Shown piece by piece: positions 47,265-59,375 of a stretch of 64,000 nucleotides of DNA. This DNA is from Ochotona curzoniae (Eukaryota > Chordata > Mammalia > Lagomorpha > Ochotonidae): assembly GCF_017591425.1 (NCBI RefSeq), contig NW_024465885.1:36402501-36466500 (forward strand), read 5' to 3'. How positions within the stretch are numbered: position 1 is the first letter of the stretch; each line of letters opens with the position of its first letter. The notes under the pieces are model-generated. The model saw nothing but the letters and a program-made list of their open reading frames with translations, did not search any database and had not been told where the DNA came from. The position numbers and the translations under genes are program-made.

Positions 47265-47945
47265 TGTTTCCATCTAGAGGAACTGTATAATAGAGACTAT
47301 CATACAGAGAAGTAAAGACACAATGCAGTACACCTCTCTACTTCCAAATCAAAGATAAATTTCCAATGAAACAGTTAAATATATCTTGAAACAGGGCCCA
47401 GCTCAGTGGCCTAGCAGCTAATGTCCTTGCCTTGCATGCACCAAGATCCCATAAAGGTGCTGGTTCTAATCCCGGCAACCCCGCTTCACATTCAGCTCTC
47501 TGGTTATGGCCTGGCAGAACAGTTGAGGACAGCCCAAAGCCGTGGGATCCTACACTTGCTTGGGAGGACTGGAAGAAGGTCCTGGCTTCTGGCTTTGGAT
47601 CAGTGTAGCACCAGTCATTGCGGTCACTTGGGGAGTGAATCATTGGATGGAAGATCTCCCTCTCTGTCTTTCCTCCTCTCCGTATATTTGGCTTTGCAAT
47701 AAAAACAAATAAATCTTTAAATATATATATATATATATAATATCTGCTATTGTCCATACCTACAATGTCAGGACACGCTTAAATAGCAGAATTATGAATT
47801 CGTCATTGTTTTTGAAGGACTAGATTTTAGCAATAGCTAGGGGAAATTAATAAGGGGAGGGGACTTTGGGAAGGGAGAGGGGAAACCCCAGACACCATGG
47901 AGCTATATCATTAAAAATAAATAAATAAATAACATCTTAACAATG
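47265..47945 (+). mobile_element. L1 3' UTR, plus strand, hosting a CSINE
   Basis: 'ttccatctagaggaactgta' and 'taatagagactatcatacag' parallel 16420 and 25350. After the CSINE it resumes with 'tatctgctattgtccatacc', 'tttttgaaggactagatttt' and a G-rich tract at 47854-47882, then 'caccatggagctatatcatt' and tail 'aaaataaataaataaataac'. The L1 is 5'-truncated with no ORF2. Confidence 0.85.
47394..47740 (+). mobile_element. CSINE, plus strand, nested in L1 3' UTR, with (AT)n tail
   Basis: The head is 'gggcccagctcagtggccta', then 'agatcccataaaggtgctgg', B box 'ggttctaatcccgg', 'aagaaggtcctggcttctgg', 'gagtgaatcattggatggaa' and tail 'aataaaaacaaataaatctt' extended by (AT)9 at about 47720-47738. The CSINE is younger than its host L1. 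Confidence 0.94.
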
Positions 47946-49384
47946 ACAATGACTTTTATTTCATGACTTACATATTGTTTGTGGAGCTTGATAGATTATA
48001 AAGCAGCTACAGTAGTAGCTTCTTTTCTAAGGAAGCAAATTTATATCATGTTATGACTACTTTTTTCCGATTCAGAAGATTTTTACCATGCTTCTCAAAC
48101 AGTTCCTTGAAGAAACAAAGCAACAGTTACTTGTAGTACTTTGTTGCACAAGAAATTAAGAACGCATTTCTTTTAGCCTAACCAGTTGAAACCCACACTA
48201 ATATCCAACGCCAAAATCAATGGGAATGGGATATAAAGAGTACAAGAGAAAAAATAGATTTAGCTATCCTCTCTGTTAATTTCTCTCTGAATTTTCTGTA
48301 AGAGATGCATTCTTTTTTCTCTTGATAAGAACACTTTCATTGCCAATTTTCTTTTAGAAAAATATTTCAAATGATAGAATCTACCAGGTCTGAACTGTTT
48401 CTAGAATTTTCAGCAATCTCTTCCTGAGTAAATACAACTAAGCCATTGATTATCACCCAGTAATGGGTTACTCTGAGAACCAGAAGGCATCCACCATGCA
48501 GTCAAAATGAGCTGTCTGTGTAAAATAAAATCCTATAATCAGAACAGAACCAGTATGTAGAGTAGGTCAGAGATAAGTACAGAAGAAATGTGTCAGTGTG
48601 TAATATCTAAGATTGCGAAGCATAAACCGTTTTTTACTAAAGCCAACCCATTTACAACAACAAAGACACATCTACCTTACCATATTATTTAAGTAATGAC
48701 CCAGTTGCAGTGTAGGGTGTGTACAAACCTCTCAACCATTTCCGAAGATGTCAGTGACTCATTGGAAACTCCCCAGGGTCTGCCATGCATCAGGAAAACT
48801 ACTTGAGAACTGGCTCATCCATTCGCATTGCAGGTCTCACCGTTATAAAGTGCTACTTCAGGCTGTAAGGTTTTTTTTTCTTCCAAAACTTATTGTCTGT
48901 TATATTTTCTGTCTCCAATTTGATTGTACTTGCATGGTAGACTTTGTATTGAAAAACATCTACAAAATTACAGGGGATCAAAAGTAGTTTATGAATTGTC
49001 TTGCAGGAACTCCCACTTGCTTCTTTTGAATACCAATCATAACACAGCAGACAAGACTTTACCTTTGTTTTATTTTGTATTTTTCATCCTAGCATACAGC
49101 AATGATTCTATCTGTTCATTTTCTGTTGTGGGGAAAACTTTTCATGACTCAGTAGGGAGACAAAATTAGCACTTTGATGAAGTATTGAAAAAGAAATCAA
49201 AGTGGCATTTTCTCTCATTCCAATATAGTAAAACAGACTCAATATGCACAAAATCTATACAAATACATAGGGGATCATTACAAAAAAAAATAACCAATAG
49301 GAAATAAATAACTTTGCAAATTTTTTCTTCATTATTTCTTATTTTCTGTCTGTATTGGGGAAGAGTAGGGAAAAGGCATACTCA
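47946..49384. other. Unique AT-rich DNA
   Basis: No recognised gene or repeat. Confidence 0.45.
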
Positions 49385-50760
49385 CAGAAACCTCCATTGA
49401 GGTGACCCCAGACCTGACTCCTGTGTGTGCCAGCCAGTATGGAGTCTGCACCAACCTACAAACACACATTGGTGGTTGCAGCTGCCCAGTCAGTTCTGTC
49501 CCCAGGCCCATCTCATATGTAAACCAATAGATGTTGTGACCCAGCCTAATCCTGCCCATGACACACTTGGCCCTCACACACACCAATGGGATCTGTAGCC
49601 TAGTCAAAGTGACCTCAATAGGCCTAACACCAGTTCAGTTTCTGTACATGCAACAGTCTGCTCCGGTCTGTTGCACATCCCATTCGGCTCTCATACAAAC
49701 CAATGGGTACTACAGCCTAGCTCAGCCAAACTCTTCCCACTATTTAGGCAGTAACATTGCCAGCTTAAATAAGGCCCTCCTGTCTATGTTTCCACACTAT
49801 TCCTACTCCCAGCCTTGAATCTTGCACTTCCCAGGTGGTACATGCCCAACAGGAACTTGCCCCAGTCCCGGCACTTGCCAGCTGATGCTGTAGCAGATCC
49901 CAGCCAGCCTACATTTACTTTGGCTCATGCATGCTCCAGTGGATACAGTTGCTTTGCCCAGCCTGGCTCCTCCACTAATTCAGCTCACATGTTAAACCAG
50001 TGGGTTGTGTAGTCCTGCCCAGCCTGGTCCACTGCAAGATCCAGCTCTCACATTCATTAGTGGAAGCAGTGGCCCAGTAAGGGAGCTCCCATCCTACCCT
50101 CCAACCCTCCCAGATAATTCCTGCCACCCAGTCTTACATGCACTTGTGTTGCATCACCTCAGTATAGCATGGCAGGCCTCATCTTTTCATTTGCTGTCGG
50201 GCGCTGATCCCTGGCTCTGACTGGCCTTTCAGTTCCAGCTCATGCTGGCAGGTGCTACACCCTGACTCAGCCCAGGTCAACCAACCCCTTATCCTGACCC
50301 TAATGAGAACTGGCTGGTGTTATGGCCCAACCTGGCCTGTCCCACACCTCATCCTGGTTTTCAGCTCTGCCAGAGGGTGATATAAACTGGCCAAGCCCAA
50401 CCTGCTCCAAGAGTACTGTATCCTGGCCTGATCTGGGTTGCTCCCAGCCCTGGTTCTTGTGCTCATCAGCAGGAATTGTGTCCTGACAGAGAGTTTCCCC
50501 AAGTGCCTCTATCAGGCAGTCTTCAAGTCACAGACCTTATGCACAACAGTAGGTGCTTCATCCAAACTGGCATGGCTCATTTCCTGCCTGGCATTCAGTG
50601 GCAGGTCCAGCAGCCTAGCCCATCTAACCTACACCTACTCCAGCTCTTCGCTGTGGGTGCTGCAGCTCAGGCCTGCATGGCCCACCCTCAGATCCGGCTC
50701 CCATATGTTCAGCACATGCTGAAACTTAGCCCAACCTGTCCTATACCCATAGAAGAAAGT
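49385..50760 (+). repeat. GC-rich interspersed repeat, locus B
   Basis: This is the second copy of the element at 6405-8924, uninterrupted by SINEs. It carries the same recurring phrase (for example 'acacaccaatgggatctg' at 49577, 'tgctccagtggatacag' at 49930) and the same order of blocks along 1.4 kb. The 5' end is shorter than at locus A. At its 3' end it runs without a poly(A) tail or flank repeat into L1 ORF1-like sequence. Short open frames at both loci give similar peptides (see findings), but neither copy is open throughout. Confidence 0.78.
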
Positions 50761-51536
50761 TTGAAGGAGTCCTAATTTTCACACAATGTATCAGACAAGG
50801 TATACAGAAAGGATTTGTCAGACACCTATGTAGAGAGTTATGCAAAGCTCTGTTTTCGATTAGATTGCTAATAGAGACACACAGGGTAAGACTCTATAAA
50901 ACCAAACTAAAACAGAGACAAATTGTCTGGAACTGTGAGCTAAATCAGTTAGATCTCACACAGCACAAACTGTAATAACGGCATCTTCTTCCAAACACTG
51001 AACATTAATCAGGCTATTAATGAAGATAATAAAAAGAGATACCTAACAGTATTACGTACCAAGAAATATGACCAAAAAGTATCAGTAAAGAAATTGATAA
51101 AAAAAAAAACCTTGGAAAACAACCAACCAAATAGAATATGTAGTTCTTAAAAAAGGGGGAAAAAGCATATTAGATAGGTTTAAAATCAGATTAAAATGTG
51201 GAAATACTGAAATATTTAATAGCAGACAAAGTCAGGAGGGTGTTATAGAAGGGGAAAAAAATGCCAGTGGCTCATTGATCTGTGGACACTATTAAAGGGT
51301 ATAACATGCTTGATTTAAGTGTCTCAGTAAGAAAGGAGAAAGATAATTAAGAAGTAGAAACTTTTTTTTCATAGAGCCACAATATCCTAAACAACATACA
51401 TAGAAAAATATCTCACTGGAAAGCAAAATCAAAATGTTAAACAGGATTCAGGAAAACAATACTGAAAGACAAGGAATACTGATTGTAAGCCAGGGAAATG
51501 GCATAACAATTAGTTTATAATTAATAAGAAATAGAA
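50761..51536 (+). pseudogene. L1 5' / ORF1-region remnant, first part
   Basis: AT-rich, A-biased sequence follows directly on the GC-rich repeat. 'agtaaagaaattgataaaaa', 'ccttggaaaacaaccaacca' and 'gcaaaatcaaaatgttaaac' resemble the coiled-coil half of L1 ORF1 by codon bias (aaa, gaa, caa) and order. The match is weak by itself. The stronger ORF1 C-terminal match follows after the inserted CSINE. Confidence 0.45.
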
Positions 51537-51775
51537 CCTGGTGCAATAGCCTAGCAGCTGAAGTCCTTGCCTTATACAGGCCCAGATCCCAGCGGTCCTG
51601 CTTCCCATCCAGTTTCCTGCCTGTGGCCCGGGAAAGCAGTCAATGACAGCCCAAAGCCTTGGGACCCCGCACCCATGTGTGTGAACCGGAGGAGGCTGCA
51701 GGATCCTGGCTTCGGATCAGCACAGTTCCAGCCATTGTGGCTGCTTGGGGAATAAATGAATGAAAGAAAAAAAAA
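51537..51775 (+). mobile_element. CSINE, plus strand, internally shortened, inside L1 remnant
   Basis: The head is 'acctggtgcaatagcctagc'. 'ccagatcccagcggtcctgc' lacks the 'atatgggcgccggttctaat' part, so the B box is deleted. Then 'ggcccgggaaagcagtcaat', 'gaggaggctgcaggatcctg' and a poly-A tail. It cannot start Pol III transcription from its own boxes. Confidence 0.9.
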
Positions 51776-52020
51776 AAAACACTGAAAGAAATATGTTTAA
51801 GATTGTTGAAGGAAGAGTGTGAACCTCCAATTTGGTATCCAGACAAACTATCATAAAAGAACCAAGGAAAAACAGATTTCCCAACAAAAACCAGAGATAT
51901 TCACCACCAACAGAACTATAGTGTCAAAAAAAATGATAAAGATGTTTATTCAAGCTGGAAGAAATATAAGTCAGGTGGTTAGATGAATAATTAAAGTACA
52001 TGGAAAATGAAAGCTACTAG
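51776..52020 (+). pseudogene. L1 ORF1 C-terminal remnant, continuation
   Basis: 'ccaatttggtatccagacaa', 'actatcataaaagaaccaag', 'ccagagatattcaccaccaa' and 'tattcaagctggaagaaata' follow the end of L1 ORF1 as seen in older mammalian copies. Frames are broken. Confidence 0.6.
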
Positions 52021-54509
52021 TAAAAATTTTTTTTCTTATTTAAAAAAAATTAGGAGTGATTCAATCTTTAAAGCAAACAAAATAAGTTTATTGGCATAAC
52101 ATATAAAGAGGAGGAAAAATTGTTTGCTTAGATCTTTCCAGGTCCTTTTATTAGTCCATGAATTAAACCGAGTAACAGGAGAAAGACAAATGTGATTATA
52201 TACGCATGCATTCACAGGAAGTCTACAAAAATATTCAGACTCAAGAAAGAAGCCAAGTGTCTCTTTTTGTACCATTCTGGGCTACAGAACACAGTAAGTT
52301 TATCACTGTGGAGATAAATTGCCAGAGAGGGAAGAGAGGAAATTTAGGATGAATAAAGATGGCCTTGTTTTATGAGAAAAATTTATCCATTGCTTATTGC
52401 TTAACCTCTTTAGTAATTTAGTCATTCTTTTCCTTTCTAGCACAAAAGATATTGTTGCGAATGGAGATTCCATTTATAAAATGTTAGGAGTGACTCTCCT
52501 GTCTGAATTTTTAAAAGTAAGCAGCTTGAAACCTGAATATTTTGAAAATTTATATTTTGAGATGGCGTGTGTTAGGCTTCTGCCATCATGCTTGGAGATG
52601 TTGAGTCCTCCTCCTATCACACACACAGAAGCGAAATGTGCACAACAGTACTAGCAGTGGAAAGGAAAACAATACACAACGCAGGAAGGACTTCCAACTG
52701 TGAAATGCATAATCTGAAGTATAATTTAGATAAATATATCCAACACTATAATACAACAAGTAAAAAGGCTAACATAAACATCTGTATTGATAAGACAAGA
52801 AAGGTTATACAATAAAATGCTCCAAAAAATTGGTGTTTCTTTGATTTGAGGAGTCGCTCTTACCAGTTGGACAATAGGTAAACAAACAAATGTAACAACA
52901 GGGACCAAGTTTGAAAAAGGATTGCCAAGTTATAAAAAGCAAGGAAAAGCAACGCTCACTAGAAAGAATTCTAGACTCCCACCATCACTTGCCCAGGAAC
53001 AGGTGACTAAGTGATCACAGCAGGGCAACACAAAGCCTCCAGTGTGTGTTGTCACTGTCTGGGGGAAGTTTGTTTTAGACAGTCAGAATTCAGAGCAATG
53101 TCTGCACAGGTAGATGAGTGATAGCTTCAAGCCCAGTGAGTTCTAGCACAGCCTATTGGAAATATGAGTAGAAAGATAGAAGCTCAGAAAGGACTGAGGT
53201 CGAGGCATGCTATTATCTCTGGAACCTACATCGTTTCTTGCTAAAAGAAAACACACACACACACATTAAATTGAGCAGAGCTTAATTGAGCAAAGAAAGA
53301 TATACAAATTAGGCATTCCTCCAAACCTTATCAGGTTTACAAATAACTGTGTTCAGTGTAAGTCAGAAACCAATTTTGGACAGAAAGAAAGAGGAGACAG
53401 AACATGAAAAGTGAAGTGCAGAGAAAGCAGGCTGGGCTCCAGGTTGGCGTCTGCATTAATTGAACATGGCTCAATAGATTGCATCCAAGCCAATGCTGTG
53501 ATCGGCCATATCTCGGCTGTTTGCTACAAGGGCAAATTCTTAGGCTTTCAGTTTGTTTACACAGAAGAGTCAGGTTTGTGCTTCCTTACATAAGGGTTCA
53601 TGTTGTGAATGTTGGACCAATGTTTGATCTAACATTAGTCTGAGACGTGACATATGATGTGATAGAAAAATTACCCCATTCGAATTTTCAGAACGTAGTT
53701 ACTGCAGTCCTCTCACCACAAAAGTGGAAATACCTCATAAATGTTCTTTGCTCTCAGCTACAAAATATGTCCCTCAAGGGAATTCCTTGTTTACAACTGA
53801 TATGGTTTTGATCAACTCTCAAACTACGTTTAAGTGTTTACTAAGACTCATTGCATATTCTAATTTATATAGACAGGGATTGCATGTGAATTAAAAAAAA
53901 CTGCCTTCGATAAGCCATTAAAGAAACTGATTTTAAAGTCATACTTCCCTTTTTTTTTTTTTTTTTACTTTCCTTCTTTTAATTGATGATTTTAAGAAGA
54001 TAACTTTGGAAGGAAAAGAAATTTGTGATGTAACATAAACTACACATAAATCATGCAAAATATGAAGTTAAGATGCTTTTTTATGCCAGAAAAAAAGATA
54101 CTGTTTGGCAAGAGAACACATTTTACAATTGTAGATAGGAGTTTAGTAAATCAATTACCAAAAAAAAGGAACATTCTGTTTGGGAGCAGGGATAAGAATG
54201 CTAAAACAGTTCAATAACATTAACACTTGTGTTTCAGTTCAGCCACCTTGTGAAAGTGAAAGGTATCAAGTGGATTTAATCAAATGAGATTTAATAAAAA
54301 ATCATTCTATTTTGAAAGATAGCGCTCACAAATATTTGGTTTAATTTTTATTAACCTTTGATCCTTGTGTGCATATTTGATATATCATTTAAAAGGAATG
54401 CAGAAAATATGAAGCTTATTTAGTATATAAAATCAGAACTGATGAAATTTGCCATAAAGATTGTAAATCCCAGAAATCAGTTTCTTAATAAGACTATCTT
54501 CAGCGATAT
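52021..54509. other. Unclassified DNA; possible old LTR-type repeats
   Basis: No gene. Segments 52055-52290 and 53255-53640 have the look of old LTR or long repeats but I cannot name them. A (CA)n run of about eight units lies at 53250-53266, and a 20-base poly-T at 53949. Confidence 0.35.
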
Positions 54510-54770
54510 TTGGTGTTCAGTGACAGGCACACCACATTGGAGCGCTTCCGTTCAATCATCTGATCTAGATTCCCACCAGCGTACATCCTGGGCAGCAGCA
54601 GAGATGAATCAAGTAGCTGAGTTAACTCCATCCCTGTGAGAAAAACGTGTTTGAAGTTCCCAGCTTCTGACTTCACTACTATCCCAAGCCGAGCCACTGT
54701 TGGCGTTAAAAGATGAATCACCAGAGAAAAGTACTCTGCTTCTCTCTCTCTCTCAATAAAATACAAACAC
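54510..54770 (+). mobile_element. Old CSINE, plus strand
   Basis: 'gatctagattcccaccagcg', 'tacatcctgggcagcagcag', 'gaatcaagtagctgagttaa' and a CT-repeat followed by 'aataaaatacaaac' follow the old CSINE order. Very diverged. Confidence 0.65.
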
Positions 54771-55019
54771 AAAAATGTGTTGTAGGGTGTTCAAGAAGCT
54801 GGGACATACATAAAGGATGAATTCAAGTTAAACCTCTTTCAGTATAGAGCAGGTTCAACAGCTCAGTGTGGCTAGGGAGAGGAAGCTCCTGTGGTTTAAG
54901 TGGAACATTCCATCTGGGGTCAGGTCTCAAGCAAGCCCCAGGCTCAGTTCTATCAACAAGGATTCACAATGCCTTGTCACATCATAACCCGTAAAAATCT
55001 CTCACTATAAATATTTTCT

Positions 55020-55340
55020 TTTTAAAAAAAGTTTTCTTTTTATTGGAAAGGCAGATTTACAAAGAGAAGGAGAGACGTAAAGAAATGTCACTCCTCCACT
55101 GTTTTACTCCCCAAGCTGCTGCAATGGCTGGAATGCAACCAACCAAAGCCAGGAGCCTCTTCCAGGTCTCCCTTATGGGTGCAGGGTCCCAAGGCTTTGC
55201 ACCACCCTCCACTGCTTTCCCCGGCCACAAGCAGGGAGCTGGATGGGAAGAGGAGCAGCCAGGACATTCACCTGCATCCATATGGGATCCCAGCACACGC
55301 AAGGTGAGGATTTACCTACTAACCCATTGCAGCATGTCCC
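55020..55340 (-). mobile_element. Full-length CSINE, minus strand
   Basis: The antisense tail is 'tttttaaaaaaagttttctt'. The body runs 'attggaaaggcagatttaca', 'agccaggagcctcttccagg', 'tccatatgggatcccagcac', and the head end is 'ccattgcagcatgtccc'. The flanks are ataaatattttct (55007-55019) and ataaatcttttct (55341-55353), 12 of 13 matching. Confidence 0.94.
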
Positions 55341-55364
55341 ATAAATCTTTTCTAAAATGAGGTA

Positions 55365-55680
55365 TTTAGCACAGTATACGAGATATTAGCTGGAACACTA
55401 GCATTACATATTTGAGTGTATGGGTTCTAGTCTTGGCAGCTTCTAATTCATTTTTCCTGCTCATATGGACCTTGTGACACAGTGGATAATGGCCCATTAA
55501 ATGAATCCCAGTCACATACATGAGAAACTTACATTACGTACTAGACTCCTGGTTTCAAACTGGCTCAGTCGTTGCTACCGTGGGCTTTTGGGAAGTAAAC
55601 TATCTGATGGAACATCCTTTTTTTTGTCTCTGCCTCTTATTTTCGAATCAAATGAATACAAACATTAAATTAAGTACAAC
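55365..55680 (+). mobile_element. Old CSINE, plus strand
   Basis: 'tttgagtgtatgggttctag', 'tcttggcagcttctaattca', 'atgagaaacttacattacgt', 'agactcctggtttcaaactg', 'gggaagtaaactatctgatg' and 'tttgtctctgcctcttattt' are in CSINE order. It is much older than its minus-strand neighbour. Confidence 0.75.
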
Positions 55681-56288
55681 TTTTGTCTATAAGCTTTCCT
55701 GATCACGCTTTCCCTGTATAGAACAGATTATTCTAACCTCTAGTTTTGTATTTCACTTTATTTCTTATTCTAAATTCAGAACATATAAGTATACTATAGT
55801 TTATATGCATGTGTGTAGGCATTTGTACATGTAAAACTTCTCACTGTTTGCATTGAGTATTTACCTTATGGTGTGAAAGCGAGTGCTAAAATAGCAGCTC
55901 AATCAACGGTCTCTTAGTATGTAGAGAGTACAGCTCAGGGTTAAGGGTGTATTCTCATGTCACTTTGATTGCCTCCATTTCTATTTTTATTTTTTCTCCC
56001 ATGTTTTCACACTTTTTTATTTCTCTGAAAGCTTCATGTGTTTTCTACCCAAATCCATCCTTTGTAACAGCTGTCTCGTCATCTGAATCCATAGTAGTCA
56101 GTTCTCTTTTTGCTGTGTGTGCATAATTTGTTAACTAATTTGTGGTCGCAGCAACGAAGAGTACTCTTCTACCATGGGACAACGGTAATTGATGAGCACT
56201 TTTGCTGTATGCTCTCAAGCTGTTTTATAATCTCCAATCTTGGCCAATTCGGTGTGGTCTAGGTTTGGGTCTAATACTGACTTCTTAG
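55681..56288. other. Unique DNA
   Basis: Nothing recognised. Confidence 0.4.
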
Positions 56289-56688
56289 GTCCTTTTTTTT
56301 TTTTTTTTCCTTCTTAAAAAAGGATTTGAAATACAGGCATCAAATGGCTTTAAAAAGTAGTAGGGTTTATTCAGAGGGTTAGGAACACCGACAAACTTGG
56401 GCAGCATCCAGGGAGAGTGAGCTGGGAAGGCAGTGAGATTGCCTCCTCTGACCTCAGAGTCTTTCTACAGGATGCCATATAGTGTGGGTACACCACAGGA
56501 GTGTGAGCACATGAGAGATGAAGAGAGTGACAGAGTGAGCAAGGCTCTCCACATGGGCTTTTAAGAGTTTTGAAAGGGGTTGGGTATGCCAGCGTGCAAC
56601 ACGGCCCTCCCTCAGGTCCCAGGAAATGATGACTTAGCCTCCTTTGACTCACAGGTAAGCGAAAAGAATTACACAGGTGGAAGAGGTG
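56289..56688 (-). mobile_element. LTR-like retrocopy with poly(A) tail, minus strand
   Basis: In sense (minus) orientation there is a start near TGTGAGTCAAAGG (56653), a TATA-like 'cttttaaaagccc' (near 56564), a CT-rich stretch and AATAAA (complement of tttatt at 56365-56370). About 50 bases later comes a poly(A) of about 18 (plus-strand T run at 56292-56309). Short matching flanks tgacttctta (56279-56288) and tgacttctga (56689-56698) suggest L1-type insertion. It could be a polyadenylated LTR-derived transcript copied by L1 machinery, or an LTR with a chance T run. Confidence 0.5.
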
Positions 56689-57876
56689 TGACTTCTGAAT
56701 TTATGACCTTTTACTAGCTGTCTGCCTAAGACGATATCAAATTGAAGAAAGAAAACCATGCAAGAGTCTACTATTTCATATAATTTAATAGTCTACTAAT
56801 TTTTCTCATCAATGACCCCTCCCCATAGAAAAACAAGTATAAGCAGGATATGCTCTGGATATAGCTGCCTACTTACTTTGCCCTGGTTGTTTGTCTTGTC
56901 AATCTAAAAGGTCATTTCACCTAATTTCATTAATAATGTAGAAATGTAACCACAATAATCATGGTTTTTCCAAATTTTCTTTTCCCACGCTATGCTCATG
57001 GTGCACCTTCTATACAACCAATATGAGTGAGGGACATGAAAGAACACTTCATGTAAAATTCATAAAACAAGTTGAACGACTCAACTGTTGAGAGAAGCCA
57101 TACTATTGCAGAAGGAATTCTAAAAGCGCACAAAGCAGCAAGATATGACCATTCCAACGCAAACAGATTCAAGCCACTTCTGGTGGAAAAACCAGCAACT
57201 CGGTATCTACTAAATTCTCACCTGCCATCAGCTCTTGCATAACCCAAAACACAGTGCAAAAGCAGCCCTTTGATTCTCCCAAGATACAGAATAGCTAATC
57301 CCTAAACTGAGCTTTGAACAAGTGAAGAGAAAAACCAATCTGTTTTGAAGGCTAAAAGCTGGCATCCACTTTTTATGTTTCTCAATTTCAGTGCGATTTA
57401 ATTGACAGTATATAGAAACTTCTGTGGGAATGGTATATTTAATGAAATAGGTATTCTTTTGTGTTATTTTCTCCAGCTGCAACTTTTCCTACTAACTTCT
57501 GATTTTATTAAACCCCACTGTGATATTTTTCTGCAGCAGAGCCCAAGAAAAGAATTATTCTTCAGAAATTTCATTTAAACCCACAAATGAACTGCTTTCT
57601 GATGTATTCCTGTGTGAGCAAGGTTACTCTCCTCTTTCCTTCTCACAGTACTCACCCTTCGTTACAAATCTGTGTGCAAATTACTGCGCAGTAAAAATGA
57701 AATTTCTCTCTTCCAAGTGTCAACCCTTGTTACTATTTACATTTTTAAAATGTTTACAATGGAGTTTAAGAAACATTTTATGAATTGGAACTGCAGTTAG
57801 ATATTAGCAATTTTAGGATAAAATAGAGACTGAATAGTGATAGCATCTGAATTATAAAATGAAATAAAAAAATGAA
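56689..57876. other. Unique DNA
   Basis: No recognised gene or repeat. Confidence 0.4.
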
Positions 57877-57985
57877 TGTCCAGGGTCTTCAAAAGTTCAT
57901 AGAAAAGATGCATGTAAAATTAGCCATGTGTGATTTCAAAACTTTCCATACCAACATAAATTCACTGTTAAATTCCGTTTTTCCT
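57877..57985 (+). repeat. Possible old DNA-transposon fragment
   Basis: 'cagggtcttcaaaagttcat' followed by 'agaaaagatgcatg' and 'gatttcaaaactttcc' resembles the end of a mammalian mariner-like element. A related motif occurs at 21074. Tentative. Confidence 0.35.
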
Positions 57986-58224
57986 CTAGCTCTTGAAGAG
58001 ACTCTCATCATCATATCATCTGTTTTACAAGGTATATTGGGTTGGTAAACAATTACATTAGTCGGAGAAGTGCTTCAAAATAAACTATGCTAAAGCTTAA
58101 ATGTATACTCCTTATGGCCATGTGTTACAAATGTAATACCGCAATTCATATGTAAATTACATGACCTGATGACATCTTGACAATGTTCCTCCCTCTTGAA
58201 GCCATTTGTGGCTTTCTAAAAAGA

Positions 58225-58330
58225 ACAGTAATCCAGGTCGGGCACACTTGCTCAGTCTAGCTGTGTGTGACCTTCAGCATGTGATATCTCTGTATATCTC
58301 TGTATATCTAACTCTAGTGCATCCCATGGC
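58225..58330 (+). repeat. Possible MIR core fragment
   Basis: 'ctagctgtgtgtgaccttca' is close to the conserved MIR core 'gctgtgtgaccttgg'. Downstream is a small 'tatctctgta' tandem repeat (58285-58310). Confidence 0.4.
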
Positions 58331-59169
58331 CTACTTGTCTCACAAAGTTGTTTTCTAAAATACCACACATTGTTTTCTAAAATAAAAACAAATTGTTATC
58401 TGCTAAAACACTACCTGTCCCCTGACTACTGTAAGGATTAAGCACATGTTATCATTGCAATGCCATAGTTGATTTTCCCACTTTGTAAATGCTAGGAAAA
58501 ACAGATACACACACTAGCCTCATAGAACTGTGAGTTTTTAATTTTTCACTTTCTAACTTCTGCTTGTCTGAGTGATAGAAGGTTGAAAAGGTAAACATCA
58601 TTAATTCTGGTACAATTGTCCACGACTTGAAATTCAACTTTATGGTCTTAAAGAAATGAAATACTCCAAGCATGCTTTTGTTTCCTAGTTGTAAAAGAAT
58701 AGTAGACTTACTGTGAGGTTAACAGATTGACATCATTAATGAGACTATCTGTCACTCTATAGGCAGCAGTTAAGCCTCTACTATTTTAATAGCATTTGTT
58801 TTATAAACCTTTCTTGAATTTTAGATAAATAAGAGCATAGCATATACTACTAGTCAGAAACAAAAGAAAATATAAGAACATTTTTAACTCTTAATGTCAC
58901 TAGATATTTAGAATATCTAACCCTACACTATCTGAGTGATTTTTTTAGGAGAAACACAAGTGACATGAATATACATGTACTAATGTCTATTACATAAATA
59001 TGTAGAAATAAGTGAACATCTATTGGCTAGAAAGAGCACTGACAATTTTTCAAGAATGAGAAGTTAATGCAAAAGCAATGAACTATGAAGATGCTTTCAT
59101 AATCTTCAGAAATTCTTACAGCTTCCGTAGCAAAGAAGTATGCCACATTATTTAGTGCATTGAATCTCA

Positions 59170-59375
59170 TAACAGACAGCCTTGCTTCAATCCAAGCTTG
59201 AATAGCTCCTCAATTCTCAACTTTGATTTTCTGTCAGTAATACATTAATGCTTAACCAGTGTGCTTCAACTTCTCTTTCTGCAAAGTAAGAAAAATGATA
59301 ATACTTATTTCATAGGTTGTAGGAATTGTGAGAGCTAAAATAGGAGGCATGTAAAGCAATTTCTGTTAAACGGTA
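59170..59375 (+). mobile_element. MIR SINE, plus strand
   Basis: 'acagacagccttgcttcaat', 'tgcttcaacttctctttctg', 'caaagtaagaaaaatgataa', 'tacttatttcataggttgta' and 'ggaattgtgagagctaaaat', then 'tgtaaagcaatttc', follow the MIR 3' half closely. MIR is an ancient tRNA-derived SINE shared by mammals. The core segment is partly replaced. Confidence 0.75.

Noticed and set aside
47338..47757. 139-codon minus-strand frame
   Set aside because: Antisense of a CSINE and its L1 host; same recurrent peptide as other antisense CSINEs.
53255..53640. LTR-like or long-repeat look ('taattgagcaaagaaag', CA repeat before it)
   Set aside because: No TG...CA ends, no polyadenylation signal in place, and no family match I can name.
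58034..58060. 'attgggttggtaaac', similar to a mariner terminal repeat
   Set aside because: No matching inverted partner or TA-flanked unit found.
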